From Thalassobaculum litoreum DSM 18839 (lineage in GTDB: Bacteria; Pseudomonadota; Alphaproteobacteria; Thalassobaculales; Thalassobaculaceae), in NCBI RefSeq assembly GCF_900102465.1, contig NZ_FNBW01000012.1:1-64000 (forward strand): a stretch of 64,000 nucleotides of DNA. Reading direction: 5' to 3'. The notes beneath the pieces were generated by a model. The model did no database searches. It was not told the DNA's origin and saw only the letters and a list, made by a program, of their open reading frames with translations. The translations under genes and the position numbers were made by a program. Of this stretch, positions 8,512-17,184 are shown piece after piece; position 1 is the first letter of the stretch, and each line of letters opens with the position of its first letter.

Positions 8512-9687
8512 TCATCCTCCTGTTGTTAATTCGGTTTGCCGCCCTTCGGTCGAGCGGATCGGCTCGGGTTGGGCGTGGTGTGCAGGGGTGTTGCGCCGTG
8601 TCCAGAACGGGTGCCGGGCGAAGCGACGCTCGCGTCGGTAGATCGCCGTCTGCTCCGCTCGGAACCGGGCGACACCATCGGCCACCCGGTCGGCATAGGC
8701 ATCCAGTGCCGCCGTATCGCCGGCCAGAGACCGAGACACGGCCTCGGCAGCGTTGATGGCGGTCCAGAGAGCGGTCGTCATGCCATGAGCGGAGAGCGGA
8801 TCGAACGCCGCCGCGGCATCGCCGACCGCGATCCAGTCGGGTCCGGCGGCGCGATCGAGCCAAGTCGAACCGGCGCTCGTCAGGTCGGGTACCTGCGCGA
8901 TCTCGAACCCGCCGGTGTCTATCCATTTCGAGATGTAGCAGGTGTCGGCGATCAGCCGGCCCCATGCCTCCTGATCGCGTCCCAGGCCACGTGGCAGAAG
9001 ATCCGGATCGGTGTAGTGGTTGACCGCCAGACAGCCATCGGCGAGTAGGCTGGCATACCACCAACCGTCCGGGACGGCCTCGATCAGCGTGGTTCGGGTC
9101 GGATCGATATCGGATGATCGCTGCCTCAGGAAGGCGACGGCAGCGATCATCCGATCCTGGCGCCGCATGACCGTCATCCGACGTCCGATCAGGCTCGACC
9201 GACCAGTTGCGTCGACCAGCAGGCCCGCCGTCAGCGTTCCGCCGTCGATGGTTCTCAGCCACCAACCGCTATCAGTTCTGCAGGCCGTGTGGACGGACGT
9301 GGGCAGGCGTGTCGCGCCCGAATCTAACGCAAGGCCGAGCAGGTCCTTCTCGAAGGCATTGCGGTCGATTGCCGTGCCGAGACCGCCTGGTAGGGCCATC
9401 GCGCTGCGTTCGAGCAGCGCCCGTGTGCCCCAATTGGAGAAACTCGTCTCCATCCGTCGATGGACCGGCCTGTCGAGAAAGCGACCCGCGCCCAGCGTTT
9501 CAAGCAACGGCCGGGCCGCTGCGGCGAGGCTCTCGCCCGCGCGCGGCCTGTCCTCGCGCGGCGGCGCGATCCAGAGAACCGGCAATCCCCGGAGACGGAG
9601 GGCGGCACTGGCTGCCGCGCCGGCGATACCGCCGCCGATAACGGCCACCGTACCTTCGGACAGGGAACGGGCCGGGTCGGCGGTCAT
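8512..9687 (-). CDS. lodB: LodB-like flavoprotein, maturation factor for the quinone oxidase
   Basis: FAD-dependent protein of about 391 residues related to tryptophan halogenases and geranylgeranyl-reductase-type flavoproteins. It shows the nucleotide-binding motif VAVIGGGIAGAAASAALRL at the N-terminus, a DGWWYASLL strand and the second FAD motif IAVGDAAAAFDPLSAHGM. In characterised lodAB pairs, LodB is needed to build the cysteine tryptophylquinone cofactor of LodA. It has no signal peptide, so it should work in the cytoplasm. Its ATG (9685-9687) overlaps the TGA of the LodA-like gene by ATGA, the usual sign of translational coupling. An open frame continues upstream of this ATG but there it is only a shadow of the LodA gene. 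Confidence 0.85.
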   Translation of the reverse strand: MTADPARSLSEGTVAVIGGGIAGAAASAALRLRGLPVLWIAPPREDRPRAGESLAAAARPLLETLGAGRFLDRPVHRRMETSFSNWGTRALLERSAMALPGGLGTAIDRNAFEKDLLGLALDSGATRLPTSVHTACRTDSGWWLRTIDGGTLTAGLLVDATGRSSLIGRRMTVMRRQDRMIAAVAFLRQRSSDIDPTRTTLIEAVPDGWWYASLLADGCLAVNHYTDPDLLPRGLGRDQEAWGRLIADTCYISKWIDTGGFEIAQVPDLTSAGSTWLDRAAGPDWIAVGDAAAAFDPLSAHGMTTALWTAINAAEAVSRSLAGDTAALDAYADRVADGVARFRAEQTAIYRRERRFARHPFWTRRNTPAHHAQPEPIRSTEGRQTELTTGG

Positions 9688-11717
9688 GGCAGTTGCCCCA
9701 TCCCCGGGGTCCATTTCATCCGGATCTCGATATTGCCACGGCCGACCTCGACGAAGAGATCCTCGGGGATGCCATCGGGGCGCGCACCGTCGGTGGGTCC
9801 CGGCCTCTTCACCACGAAGCCCATCTCCTGCCACAGGGTGATCATGTTGATGATGCCGTCCCAGTAGCTGGCGTTCGCGTGATAGCCGACCCCGGGAACG
9901 CCCCGCGCCCACCACACCCGATTCTCGAAGAACTTCACCCGGTCGGCATCGGACAGGTCGGTGCGCATCAGCTGCTCGTAGAATTCCTCCGGCAGCACAT
10001 CGACCGGCAGCAGGGCCGGCCACCAGACCGGGACCGGAAAGGCGTCCTGCATGGCGACCCGCTGGCAGCTGAAGGCATCCGGTTGCCAGGGAAGTCCCAT
10101 CCACCGTGTCAGATCTCCCGGCATCTGCGGGCCGATCGGGATCGTCTCGTTTCCCTTGTGTTGCGTGGCAGCATCGAAATCGAGAATTCGCCCGACGTCC
10201 TGCAACAGGGACGGGCGGCTTCCCCTTGCGATGCGGAACGGCTCGGCCGCAGTGTCGGTATGGCGTCGATAGAGCGGCGCCAGTCGCAGGTAGTAGGAAA
10301 GTTCCACGCCCGGATGAAAGGCACCGCCCGAGCACGGTTCCAACGCTGCCTCAGTCAGGGCCGAGGGCTGGAGAGCCGCCGGCAACTGCTCGATCCGCTC
10401 GACGACGTCCAGGTCAGCATCAGCGAAATCGTCGACGAAATCGCCGGCCGCCCAGCGTCTCAGGTACTCGTACTGAAGCTTCGGAAACTGGAACCACTGG
10501 AGCGGGCTGCCGTCATGGTCGATCCCGTCGCCGGTCATCAGGGGGATCTTGAGGTGCTCGTCCTTGTAGGCATCGTCGCCCAGATTGTCCGGGTTGCGGA
10601 AGGCGTCGAACACCGCGAGCCGCAGCGGCGCATTCTCCGGACGCGGATCCGCCAGTTTCGCGATGAAGGCCTCGCTACCGAGATCTCCGATATCGAGCCA
10701 GGCTTCCCGCAGATTTGCCGCTGCGGAGACCCATTCCATAAGGGCTGCCCGTCGGAAGGTCGGGTAGACGTGCTTGCGGAAGGATATCGGGCCTTCCGGG
10801 ATCTCCTCCCAGCCCTGCTCCCAGTTGAGGCTCGCGATGACGTCGTAAAGTGTGCTGATGGGCGGAATTTCAGGGGCGAAGTTCGGTCCAACGCAGGCGA
10901 CCCAGGCGCCGTCCGCCTGTAACGTCCGCCCGTCGTCCAGGGTCACGGTGGCGTCCACCGGTCCATCGCACCAGTCGTCGTACCAGCCGTCATTGTCGGC
11001 GAAGCTGGTGATCGGGGCGTTCTGCGGCGAGCCGGCCACACCGTCCGGCGGCATGACGATCAGCCGGCCTTTGTCGTCCGTGCGCACCTGCCCGAGTCCG
11101 ACATCCAGGCTTTCCCAGAAGCGGCCGACCATCCTGTAGTCGGTCAGGTCGCCGGCCGCGTTGACATCGGTGCCGCTGATCGTCACCGGACCAGGGTCGA
11201 TCACAAGCATGCGCTCCCGGTCCGCATCGCTCTGATAGGCGCGGTTGCGCTGACGTCCCGGCAAGCCCGGCGCCGTGGCTCCATTGTCGAGGGGATTGCT
11301 GAAACCGTACCAGGCCGCCTTGGTGTTGGCGACGTGGACCCGCCAGGAGATCGTCGCCTCGGTCGTGGTTATCTCGCCGATGACGCGATCCCGATCATCA
11401 AAGGCGTAAATGCGGAATCTCTGCGCCTGTTTCTTGATACGGTCGGTACCGTCCTTGAAGCCGCCCTCGGGCTGCGGCGGTACGCCGGGCAGTTCGGGGG
11501 CCAGAAACCATTTCGGACTGCCGCCGACACGGGAGATTCCCAGCGCAGGATAGATCGCCACACGTGCGATCCGTGCCCCCTCGGGCGCGGCCTCCGCCGG
11601 TGTGGTTGCGGCGACTGCCGGCTTGATCGGTAAGGGAAATCCGAGACCGGCGATCCAGGCCGCCGTTCCGGCGCCGGCCAGAAAGTCCCTCCGGCGGGTC
11701 TCTGTCTTGTCTGGCAT
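9684..11717 (-). CDS. lodA: LodA/GoxA-like cysteine tryptophylquinone oxidase with Tat-type signal
   Basis: Quinoprotein of about 677 residues related to L-lysine 6-oxidase (LodA) and glycine oxidase (GoxA), enzymes that oxidise an amino group with O2 to give imine/aldehyde, ammonia and H2O2. The family opening ARVAIYPALGISRVGGSPK is clear. Near the C-terminus, RWMGLPWQPDAFSCQ holds the likely cofactor cysteine (Cys551), and Trp602, Trp603 (RVWWARG) or Trp619 (NASYWDG) are candidates for the partner tryptophan; which one is used needs an alignment. The N-terminus RRRDFLAGAGTAAWIAGLGF looks like a twin-arginine signal, fitting export after cofactor building by LodB. Possible starts are ATG 11717 (chosen), ATG 11729 and GTG 11738. 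First gene of the operon. The amino-acid substrate cannot be read from sequence. Confidence 0.85.
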   Translation of the reverse strand: MPDKTETRRRDFLAGAGTAAWIAGLGFPLPIKPAVAATTPAEAAPEGARIARVAIYPALGISRVGGSPKWFLAPELPGVPPQPEGGFKDGTDRIKKQAQRFRIYAFDDRDRVIGEITTTEATISWRVHVANTKAAWYGFSNPLDNGATAPGLPGRQRNRAYQSDADRERMLVIDPGPVTISGTDVNAAGDLTDYRMVGRFWESLDVGLGQVRTDDKGRLIVMPPDGVAGSPQNAPITSFADNDGWYDDWCDGPVDATVTLDDGRTLQADGAWVACVGPNFAPEIPPISTLYDVIASLNWEQGWEEIPEGPISFRKHVYPTFRRAALMEWVSAAANLREAWLDIGDLGSEAFIAKLADPRPENAPLRLAVFDAFRNPDNLGDDAYKDEHLKIPLMTGDGIDHDGSPLQWFQFPKLQYEYLRRWAAGDFVDDFADADLDVVERIEQLPAALQPSALTEAALEPCSGGAFHPGVELSYYLRLAPLYRRHTDTAAEPFRIARGSRPSLLQDVGRILDFDAATQHKGNETIPIGPQMPGDLTRWMGLPWQPDAFSCQRVAMQDAFPVPVWWPALLPVDVLPEEFYEQLMRTDLSDADRVKFFENRVWWARGVPGVGYHANASYWDGIINMITLWQEMGFVVKRPGPTDGARPDGIPEDLFVEVGRGNIEIRMKWTPGMGQLP

Positions 11718-11784
11718 TCCAATCCCCATGCTCTGCACGCCATTGGCTGGGGAGTATGGGGAGCCGTCGATACCGCCACCTACC

Positions 11785-11817
11785 GTATGTCCGGATTTCT
11801 CACACGGTATGTCCGGA
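11785..11817. promoter_or_regulatory. candidate AraC-type operator: two 11-bp direct repeats, 22 bp apart
   Basis: GTATGTCCGGA occurs at 11785-11795 and again, identically, at 11807-11817. Same-face direct repeats about two helical turns apart are typical of AraC-family binding sites. They lie upstream of lodA and between it and the divergent araC-type gene. On the minus strand a CATACT hexamer (11753-11758) could be a -10 box; the near repeat would then abut the -35 region, as in activator-dependent promoters. The rest of the 351-base gap shows no gene. Confidence 0.5.
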
Positions 11818-12068
11818 ATATCCGACAGTGCTCAGGATTTGGCGGTCCCAGACAGCAATGAAACAAAGCTGCTCGGTTCGATGGTGAAGGACGTCGCAAA
11901 GAGTCCTTGCATCATTAAGGGTCTTAGAGTGCGAAGAGCTGAGGAGCATCAGGCATTGGGACGTAGGCGATCATCAGGTTAGTCTTTTGACGGTGGCTGG
12001 CGGCGTTCCAGAAGATCTCTTCGGTCGGCTCCGGTTTCAGGAAGTCGACCTGGCGGGAAGGACCAGAG

Positions 12069-13142
12069 ATGAGGAAAAAAGCGGGCGCCATCCTGGCACA
12101 AGAAAGCATCCCCGTTCCACATGCGCATTTCAAACTGGACGGTGTACCGGAGCGGGAACGCTTCGACGTCTGGCGTGAGAGCATCTCCTGTGTCTTCGAG
12201 GTCGAGGCTGATCGCCAGGTTCGCAACGACAATTTCCACGCTGAGATCGATGCGAACATGTTCGGCTCGATCATGCTTGCGCGCACCAGAACCCTACAGC
12301 AGCGCTGGGAACGCTCGCCCCGGCTGATGGCCCGCGACGGTATGGACCACTACATGATCCAGCTGTACGAAAAAGGCGACATGCTCTGGGAGACGAAGAC
12401 CGGCACACGGAGCTTCCCGACCGATGGTCTGGTGATCTTTGATCTGGCGCAGCCGGCCGTCTCGCGGACGAACAATTTCGCGAACATCTCCCTGTTCATT
12501 CCCCGAAGCATGCTGGAGGATCAGCTCACATCGGCAGACGACCAGCACCTGCGCGTGCTCACCGGCGAAGAGCCGATGGTGCAATTGCTGCGCGACCATA
12601 TGAGTTCACTCAAGGCGCTCTCGAGCCGGATGACGGCGCGGCAAGGCGCGGAGATTGCGCCGGCGACGGTGGGCCTCGCTGCGGCGTGCCTTAACGCCGC
12701 CGCATCTCCCGACAGGCCGAACCAAGCCTCCGGCGTTGCCTTCGCCAAACTGACACGCGCGCGGCGACATATCGAAGCCCGCTTGGATGATCCCGACCTG
12801 TCGGTTGATCTGATCTGCCGCAACCTGGGGATATCCCGCACCAAGCTATACGAACTGTTCGATTCCTTCGGAGGCATCGGCACCTATATCCGGGACCGAC
12901 GGCTGAGACAGGCCTTGGTCGCGCTGGCAGACAAGACCCGGGCACACCACTCGACCTACGATATCGCCCTGGCGGCCGGCTATAGCAGCGATGCGGCCTT
13001 CGTCCGGGCGTTCCACCGACGCTATGGCGTCACCCCGAACGATGTTCGCCATGCCGGATATGCCCCAAGAAGCTCAGAGCATCATGACCGACCCGGCCTG
13101 GACCGCCGTCACGAGGACTGGGTGAAGCATTTGATGATCTAG
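12069..13142 (+). CDS. AraC-family transcriptional regulator (FeaR-like architecture)
   Basis: A 357-residue regulator with an N-terminal sensor region (about residues 25-200) of the type found in FeaR-like AraC proteins and a C-terminal double helix-turn-helix (about 235-335): ICRNLGISRTKLYELF is the first, and YDIALAAGYSSDAAFVRAF followed by RRYGVTP is the second. The ATG at 12069 has a GGGAAGGA ribosome site. It faces the lodA operon across the repeats at 11785-11817, so it most likely regulates that operon. FeaR controls an amine oxidase and an aldehyde dehydrogenase in E. coli, which supports an amine-responsive role here, but the inducer is not known. Confidence 0.85.
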   Translation: MRKKAGAILAQESIPVPHAHFKLDGVPERERFDVWRESISCVFEVEADRQVRNDNFHAEIDANMFGSIMLARTRTLQQRWERSPRLMARDGMDHYMIQLYEKGDMLWETKTGTRSFPTDGLVIFDLAQPAVSRTNNFANISLFIPRSMLEDQLTSADDQHLRVLTGEEPMVQLLRDHMSSLKALSSRMTARQGAEIAPATVGLAAACLNAAASPDRPNQASGVAFAKLTRARRHIEARLDDPDLSVDLICRNLGISRTKLYELFDSFGGIGTYIRDRRLRQALVALADKTRAHHSTYDIALAAGYSSDAAFVRAFHRRYGVTPNDVRHAGYAPRSSEHHDRPGLDRRHEDWVKHLMI

Positions 13143-13154
13143 AGCCAAATCCGA

Positions 13155-13279
13155 CCATATTGAATCATTTCATGATTCAATATGGTTGGTGAATTTGTCT
13201 CTAAAACAATGAGATAGAGCAGAGTCACGCACGCTGACGCGATCACGAAGTGATCCCGTCACCGCACGATCTGCTCTAG
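13155..13279. repeat. composite REP-like repeat, copy 1
   Basis: Two modules. The first is a perfect hairpin: CCATATTGAATCAT (13155-13168), a 3-base loop, then ATGATTCAATATGG (13172-13185). The second starts with GATAGAGCAGAGTCACGC (13213-13230) and ends with GATCTGCTCTAG (13268-13279); TAGAGCAGA and TCTGCTCTA pair, with nested TGACG/CGTCA and GATCAC/GTGATC inside. The same two-module layout with identical outer ends recurs at 49598-49698. The first hairpin may also end araC transcription, although it has no T-run. Confidence 0.75.
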
Positions 13280-13400
13280 ATTTTAGCTTTCATTGGGTTG
13301 GGGATGAACTGCGAACGCTAAGGAGGGGGATACGCAAAATGCATAGATAAGTAGGCCAGTTGCTTCTGACGACCGAGCCGCCAGTCGATGCGACCGACTC

Positions 13401-14156
13401 TTAAGTGCCCGACTCTCGCCTATAGTCGAAGTTCCAACCGGATCCGTCGTTTTGCGGAACCGCATATTCGTATTTACCGGACCGATAATGCTTCGGCAGC
13501 GCCGAGCGCTGGCCAATTCTGAACTCAATCGAAAGCCGATAGTCGCCGCCTTCTGGAAGCTTTTGCGTGCTATGTAAGGTTGTCTGATGGAACAGCAACA
13601 CGGAGCCAGCCGTAACAACGGGAGTCGTTACCAAAGAGTCGATCGGCGCGCCATAGATCCGCTCAAGATCTGCTTCGGTATGTACGGTCGGTCCACCCAT
13701 TTTATTTTGATTAAAAGCGTTGATAAAAACCCGGATATCACATTCCGGACGCAAGAACGTCAAGCCGGGTGCGGTTTCTCCGACATCGACGGTTGGCACC
13801 CAGAAGTTGAGCGTTGTGCTCTCAGTTCCCATGAACTGACCATCGAGATGGAAAGCCAGGTGACTGTCGTACTGGCCGGGTTCATGGAAGCGAAATGCGC
13901 ATTCATGCATTAAAAAGACGGGCTGATCCCGTAGCACTTTCTCCGCTACTTGCAGGCAAGGAGATGCGCAAAACATACTCATAATCGACTCGCGGATTTC
14001 AGCGCCGCGTTCACCTTTATGTTCATCGATCATCGCGAAGTTAGCGGAGTTCTGATACTCCGGTTTCATTTCATCAGGAAAAGCAGAGTTGAGAAGGTCG
14101 GCGAGTTTTCCGACTTCTTGTTTTGTAAATGCATCCTTCAAAACAATAGGAAACAT
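13401..14156 (-). CDS. PhyH-type Fe(II)/2-oxoglutarate dioxygenase
   Basis: A 251-residue protein resembling phytanoyl-CoA dioxygenase-family hydroxylases. The expected iron triad is visible: His103 and Asp105 in AFHLDGQFMG, and His195 in LLFHQTTLHSTQKL; an arginine in YRLSIEFR (Arg207 or Arg213) should bind 2-oxoglutarate. The ATG at 14156 has an ideal GGAGG ribosome site, so upstream in-frame codons are not used. The gene is visibly AT-richer than its surroundings and stands beside an equally AT-rich methyltransferase on the same strand, so the two may have arrived together. The substrate is unknown; family members hydroxylate CoA esters, free amino acids and natural-product intermediates. 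Confidence 0.75.
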   Translation of the reverse strand: MFPIVLKDAFTKQEVGKLADLLNSAFPDEMKPEYQNSANFAMIDEHKGERGAEIRESIMSMFCASPCLQVAEKVLRDQPVFLMHECAFRFHEPGQYDSHLAFHLDGQFMGTESTTLNFWVPTVDVGETAPGLTFLRPECDIRVFINAFNQNKMGGPTVHTEADLERIYGAPIDSLVTTPVVTAGSVLLFHQTTLHSTQKLPEGGDYRLSIEFRIGQRSALPKHYRSGKYEYAVPQNDGSGWNFDYRRESGT

Positions 14157-14426
14157 GGTACCTCCATGAAATCTGCCGATACAGCATAAACCATACAGAT
14201 GCCGACCGCATTGAACGCCCGGTACCCTTGAGCGCAATTGATCTGCTCCGACAGGACGCGCTGGACGGATAAGGGGCCGAGATTCGTCCTGGGTTTTCCC
14301 TTGATGATGGTGTGGCTGCCAGAGCTGAGAATCAAGCGGAACCGGCTCGAGAGCCGGTCAGGTGTGGTCCATGAGCACAGGCTTCTTTGACTTATTTTTC
14401 GCATGAGAAGCGATCAACGACGGGCG
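14157..14426. other. intergenic spacer, no recognisable feature
   Basis: About 270 bases between two same-strand genes. An 88-codon minus-strand frame covers most of it but has no family resemblance. I see no terminator or palindrome I would defend. It may hold the promoter of the dioxygenase gene. Confidence 0.4.
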
Positions 14427-15323
14427 CTAGTCAGTTGCCACAGGCTCGGGTCTTTCAGGTCCAGCGCGCCAGCCGGCCATGTTCCATCCAGGTAATTCGT
14501 TAATGAAGCCGAATATCAGAAAATACCGAGCCGGTTCATAGTGAAATTTATCGGTAAATGGTGCCAGGAATGTTTCTTCGTCGACAAAGTCATCGCGAAC
14601 GAAGTACGCATTTGATCCACCGACTCCACAGCCGACAAGGGAGTATTTCTTAGATTTCATCAATCTTGTATAAGCCGTTAGTGATGCACTAAAATGATCA
14701 TCTCCCTGAAATATATGATCGGAGTTGTACGGCATCACCCAGTCGAACGGGGGAGGGAATTTCGCATTGTATTCAACGACAATAACTCTTGGGTTTACCT
14801 GATCAATTACCGAGAGTACGTGGTAGTCATTGCCATCGATATCAACGCTTAAAAAATCAATCTCCCTGTCATCGATCACGGAACTGGGCCAAATTACCGA
14901 ATTGACATTATCTTTATTTATGTAGCAGCACTTTGCTTCAAGGCGGGTGCCAATACTATTGAGAAAATTGCCGTTAATGTAGTTAATGTTTTCTTGATTT
15001 CCATCAATCCAAATACCGGACCATCCCTGTTTAAGAAGATAGCGGGTGTTATTTTCCAGTCCATACCCGCATCCAATTTCGATGAATGTATGATTCCTGA
15101 TGCCAATCCTGCGGAAAATTTCTTGTATTATGCCATCTTCATCCACTTGCCCGTATACTTTGAAGCCTGACCGTATAAGGCTTCGTGGATCTTCATATTT
15201 CTGGTCTTTTATAATATCTCTATAACATTGGTAGGCGGCTGGGATCGTGCTGTAAACGCTGTCGAATGTTTGCTGATCGGCCCATCTTCCAGTCCATCTT
15301 TGAGGGTATTGCTTCTGGTTCAT
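14427..15323 (-). CDS. FkbM-like SAM-dependent methyltransferase
   Basis: A 298-residue protein with a class I methyltransferase fold as in FkbM-type enzymes. Motif I is FIEIGCGYGLENNTRYLL (about residues 80-97), followed by the acidic loop of GIWIDGNQ and by FLSVDIDGNDYHVL, where FkbM proteins carry their SVDIDG-type motif. FkbM enzymes methylate hydroxyl groups of sugars, polyketides or other natural products. The ATG at 15323 follows AGCGATGA-type sequence with a weak ribosome site. Base composition is much more AT-rich than the flanking choline sulfatase gene, suggesting transfer. Substrate unknown; together with the PhyH-type dioxygenase it could form a small hydroxylate-then-methylate module. 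Confidence 0.7.
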   Translation of the reverse strand: MNQKQYPQRWTGRWADQQTFDSVYSTIPAAYQCYRDIIKDQKYEDPRSLIRSGFKVYGQVDEDGIIQEIFRRIGIRNHTFIEIGCGYGLENNTRYLLKQGWSGIWIDGNQENINYINGNFLNSIGTRLEAKCCYINKDNVNSVIWPSSVIDDREIDFLSVDIDGNDYHVLSVIDQVNPRVIVVEYNAKFPPPFDWVMPYNSDHIFQGDDHFSASLTAYTRLMKSKKYSLVGCGVGGSNAYFVRDDFVDEETFLAPFTDKFHYEPARYFLIFGFINELPGWNMAGWRAGPERPEPVATD

Positions 15324-15665
15324 CGCTCTCTCGCTAGTAGGGCCCCAGCCGCGGGCGCAGATCTGTTGGAAACTTTTAATACTCTAACCGCGGTTGATAT
15401 GCCTTCGCAAATTACTCTCCAATTTGAATGGACGTTTTCGGATCAGATTTCCTGGGTCGGAAAACAAACGACGTGGAGTCCGACCGGTGACCGGCTCCCG
15501 ATCCGCCGCTCCCGGTCGCCTCGACGCAAGACTGTGGCCCCGGGCCATGGTGAATGGGCCTAGTCCCAGCCCTTTGCCAGCCTGCCACTTTTCGGCTAGG
15601 GACGGGATGTCGGCGTTCCATGTTCGCCTGCCGCCGACCCCGAAACCCGGACCCGGAAGCACCCC
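15324..15665. other. intergenic region upstream of betC
   Basis: Divergent region between the AT-rich methyltransferase and betC. The left half is AT-rich like the methyltransferase and the right half is GC-rich, so the composition border lies here. It should hold the betC promoter. I could not find a clear BetI-type palindrome. Confidence 0.4.
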
Positions 15666-17174
15666 ATGGCGCGCCCCAACATCCTCATCCTGATGGTCGA
15701 CCAGCTGAACGGAACCCTGTTCCCGGACGGACCGGCGCCGTGGCTGCACACCCCGAACCTGCGCCGCCTGGCCGAGCGCTCGACCCGTTTCGCCAACGCC
15801 TACACGGCCTCGCCGCTCTGCGCGCCGGGACGGGCGTCGTTCATGTCGGGCCAGCTTCCCTCGCTGACCGGGGTCTACGACAATGCCGCCGAGTTCTCCT
15901 CGGCCATCCCGACCTATGCCCATCATCTGCGCCGGGCCGGCTACCAGACCTGCCTCAGCGGCAAGATGCATTTCGTCGGCCCGGACCAGCTCCACGGTTT
16001 CGAGGAGCGGCTGACCACCGACATCTACCCGGCCGATTTCGGCTGGACCCCGGACTACCGCAAGCCCGGGGAGCGGATCGACTGGTGGTACCACAACCTC
16101 GGCTCGGTCACCGGCGCCGGCGTGGCCGAGATCTCCAACCAGATGGAGTACGACGACGAGGTCGCCTACCACGCGGTGCGCAAGCTCTACGACCTGTCGC
16201 GTGGCCGTGACGGGCGGCCCTGGTGCCTCACGGTCAGCTTCACCCATCCGCACGACCCCTATGTGGCCCGGCGCAAATACTGGGACCTGTACGAGGACTG
16301 CGAGCACCTGCAGCCCACCGTCCCGGCGATGGATTACGAAGACCACGACCCGCATTCCCAGCGGATCTTCGACGCCAACGACTGGCGCAGCTTCGACATC
16401 ACCGAGGAGAACATCCGCCGGTCCCGCCAGGCCTATTTCGCCAATATCAGCTATCTGGACGACAAGATCGGCGAGATCCTCGACACCCTGGAGCGCACCC
16501 GGCAGGAGGCGATCATCCTGTTCGTCTCCGACCACGGCGACATGCTCGGCGAGCGCGGATTGTGGTTCAAGATGAGCTTCTTCGACGGTTCGTCGCGGGT
16601 GCCGCTGATGATCTCCGCACCCGGCATGGCGCCGGGCCTGATCGCCGCCCCGGCCTCCACCCTGGACGTCACGCCGACCCTGGCGGAACTCGCCGGCATC
16701 TCCATGGAGGAGGTCACGCCCTGGACCGAGGGCAAGAGCCTTGTCTCCGTCCCGGGCGGCACACCGCGGCCGGGCTCGGTCGCCATGGAATACGCCGCCG
16801 AAGGCTCCTACGCCCCGCTGGTCGGGTTGCGCCGGGGCAGGTGGAAGTACACCCGCTGTGTGCTCGACCCGGAGCAGTTGTTCGATCTGGAGGCCGATCC
16901 GCACGAACTGACCAATCTGGCCGCCGATCCGGCCCATGCCGACACCCTGGCCGAGTTCCGGGCCGAGGCGGATGGGCGCTGGGACCTCGCCCGGTTCGAC
17001 GCCGAGGTGCGCTCCAGTCAGGCGAGGCGCTGGGTGGTGTACGAGGCCCTGCGCAACGGCGCCTATTACCCCTGGGACCACCAGCCGCTGCTGAAGGCGT
17101 CGGAGCGCTTCATGCGCAACCACATGGATCTCAATGTGGTCGAAGAGAACCAGCGCTTCCCGCGCGGCGAATGA
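15666..17174 (+). CDS. betC: choline sulfatase
   Basis: A 502-residue type I sulfatase that hydrolyses choline-O-sulfate to choline and sulfate. The sulfatase signature [13 protein letters not shown] supplies Cys52, which is converted to formylglycine, with Arg56 in the CxPxR pattern. Metal-site residues appear in the N-terminal [12 protein letters not shown] and in [13 protein letters not shown]. Length and the [11 protein letters not shown] and WEYxRG-like C-terminal region fit choline sulfatase rather than aryl sulfatase. There is no signal peptide, as expected for this cytoplasmic enzyme. It lies 10 bases upstream of betB. betA and betI are not in the window. Confidence 0.88.
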   Translation: MARPNILILMVDQLNGTLFPDGPAPWLHTPNLRRLAERSTRFANAYTASPLCAPGRASFMSGQLPSLTGVYDNAAEFSSAIPTYAHHLRRAGYQTCLSGKMHFVGPDQLHGFEERLTTDIYPADFGWTPDYRKPGERIDWWYHNLGSVTGAGVAEISNQMEYDDEVAYHAVRKLYDLSRGRDGRPWCLTVSFTHPHDPYVARRKYWDLYEDCEHLQPTVPAMDYEDHDPHSQRIFDANDWRSFDITEENIRRSRQAYFANISYLDDKIGEILDTLERTRQEAIILFVSDHGDMLGERGLWFKMSFFDGSSRVPLMISAPGMAPGLIAAPASTLDVTPTLAELAGISMEEVTPWTEGKSLVSVPGGTPRPGSVAMEYAAEGSYAPLVGLRRGRWKYTRCVLDPEQLFDLEADPHELTNLAADPAHADTLAEFRAEADGRWDLARFDAEVRSSQARRWVVYEALRNGAYYPWDHQPLLKASERFMRNHMDLNVVEENQRFPRGE

Positions 17175-17184
17175 GGAACCGGCA

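Noticed and set aside
9688-10335. Upstream extension of the LodB frame
   Set aside because: This part overlaps the LodA gene in another frame and reads as Arg/Gly-rich nonsense; the FAD motif begins just after ATG 9687.
14138-14404. 88-codon frame between the dioxygenase and methyltransferase genes
   Set aside because: It overlaps the dioxygenase start, has no family resemblance and no good ribosome site.
15384-17123. Open frame of 579 codons antisense to betC
   Set aside because: betC has the sulfatase signature and a sensible start; the antisense frame has no recognisable domain.
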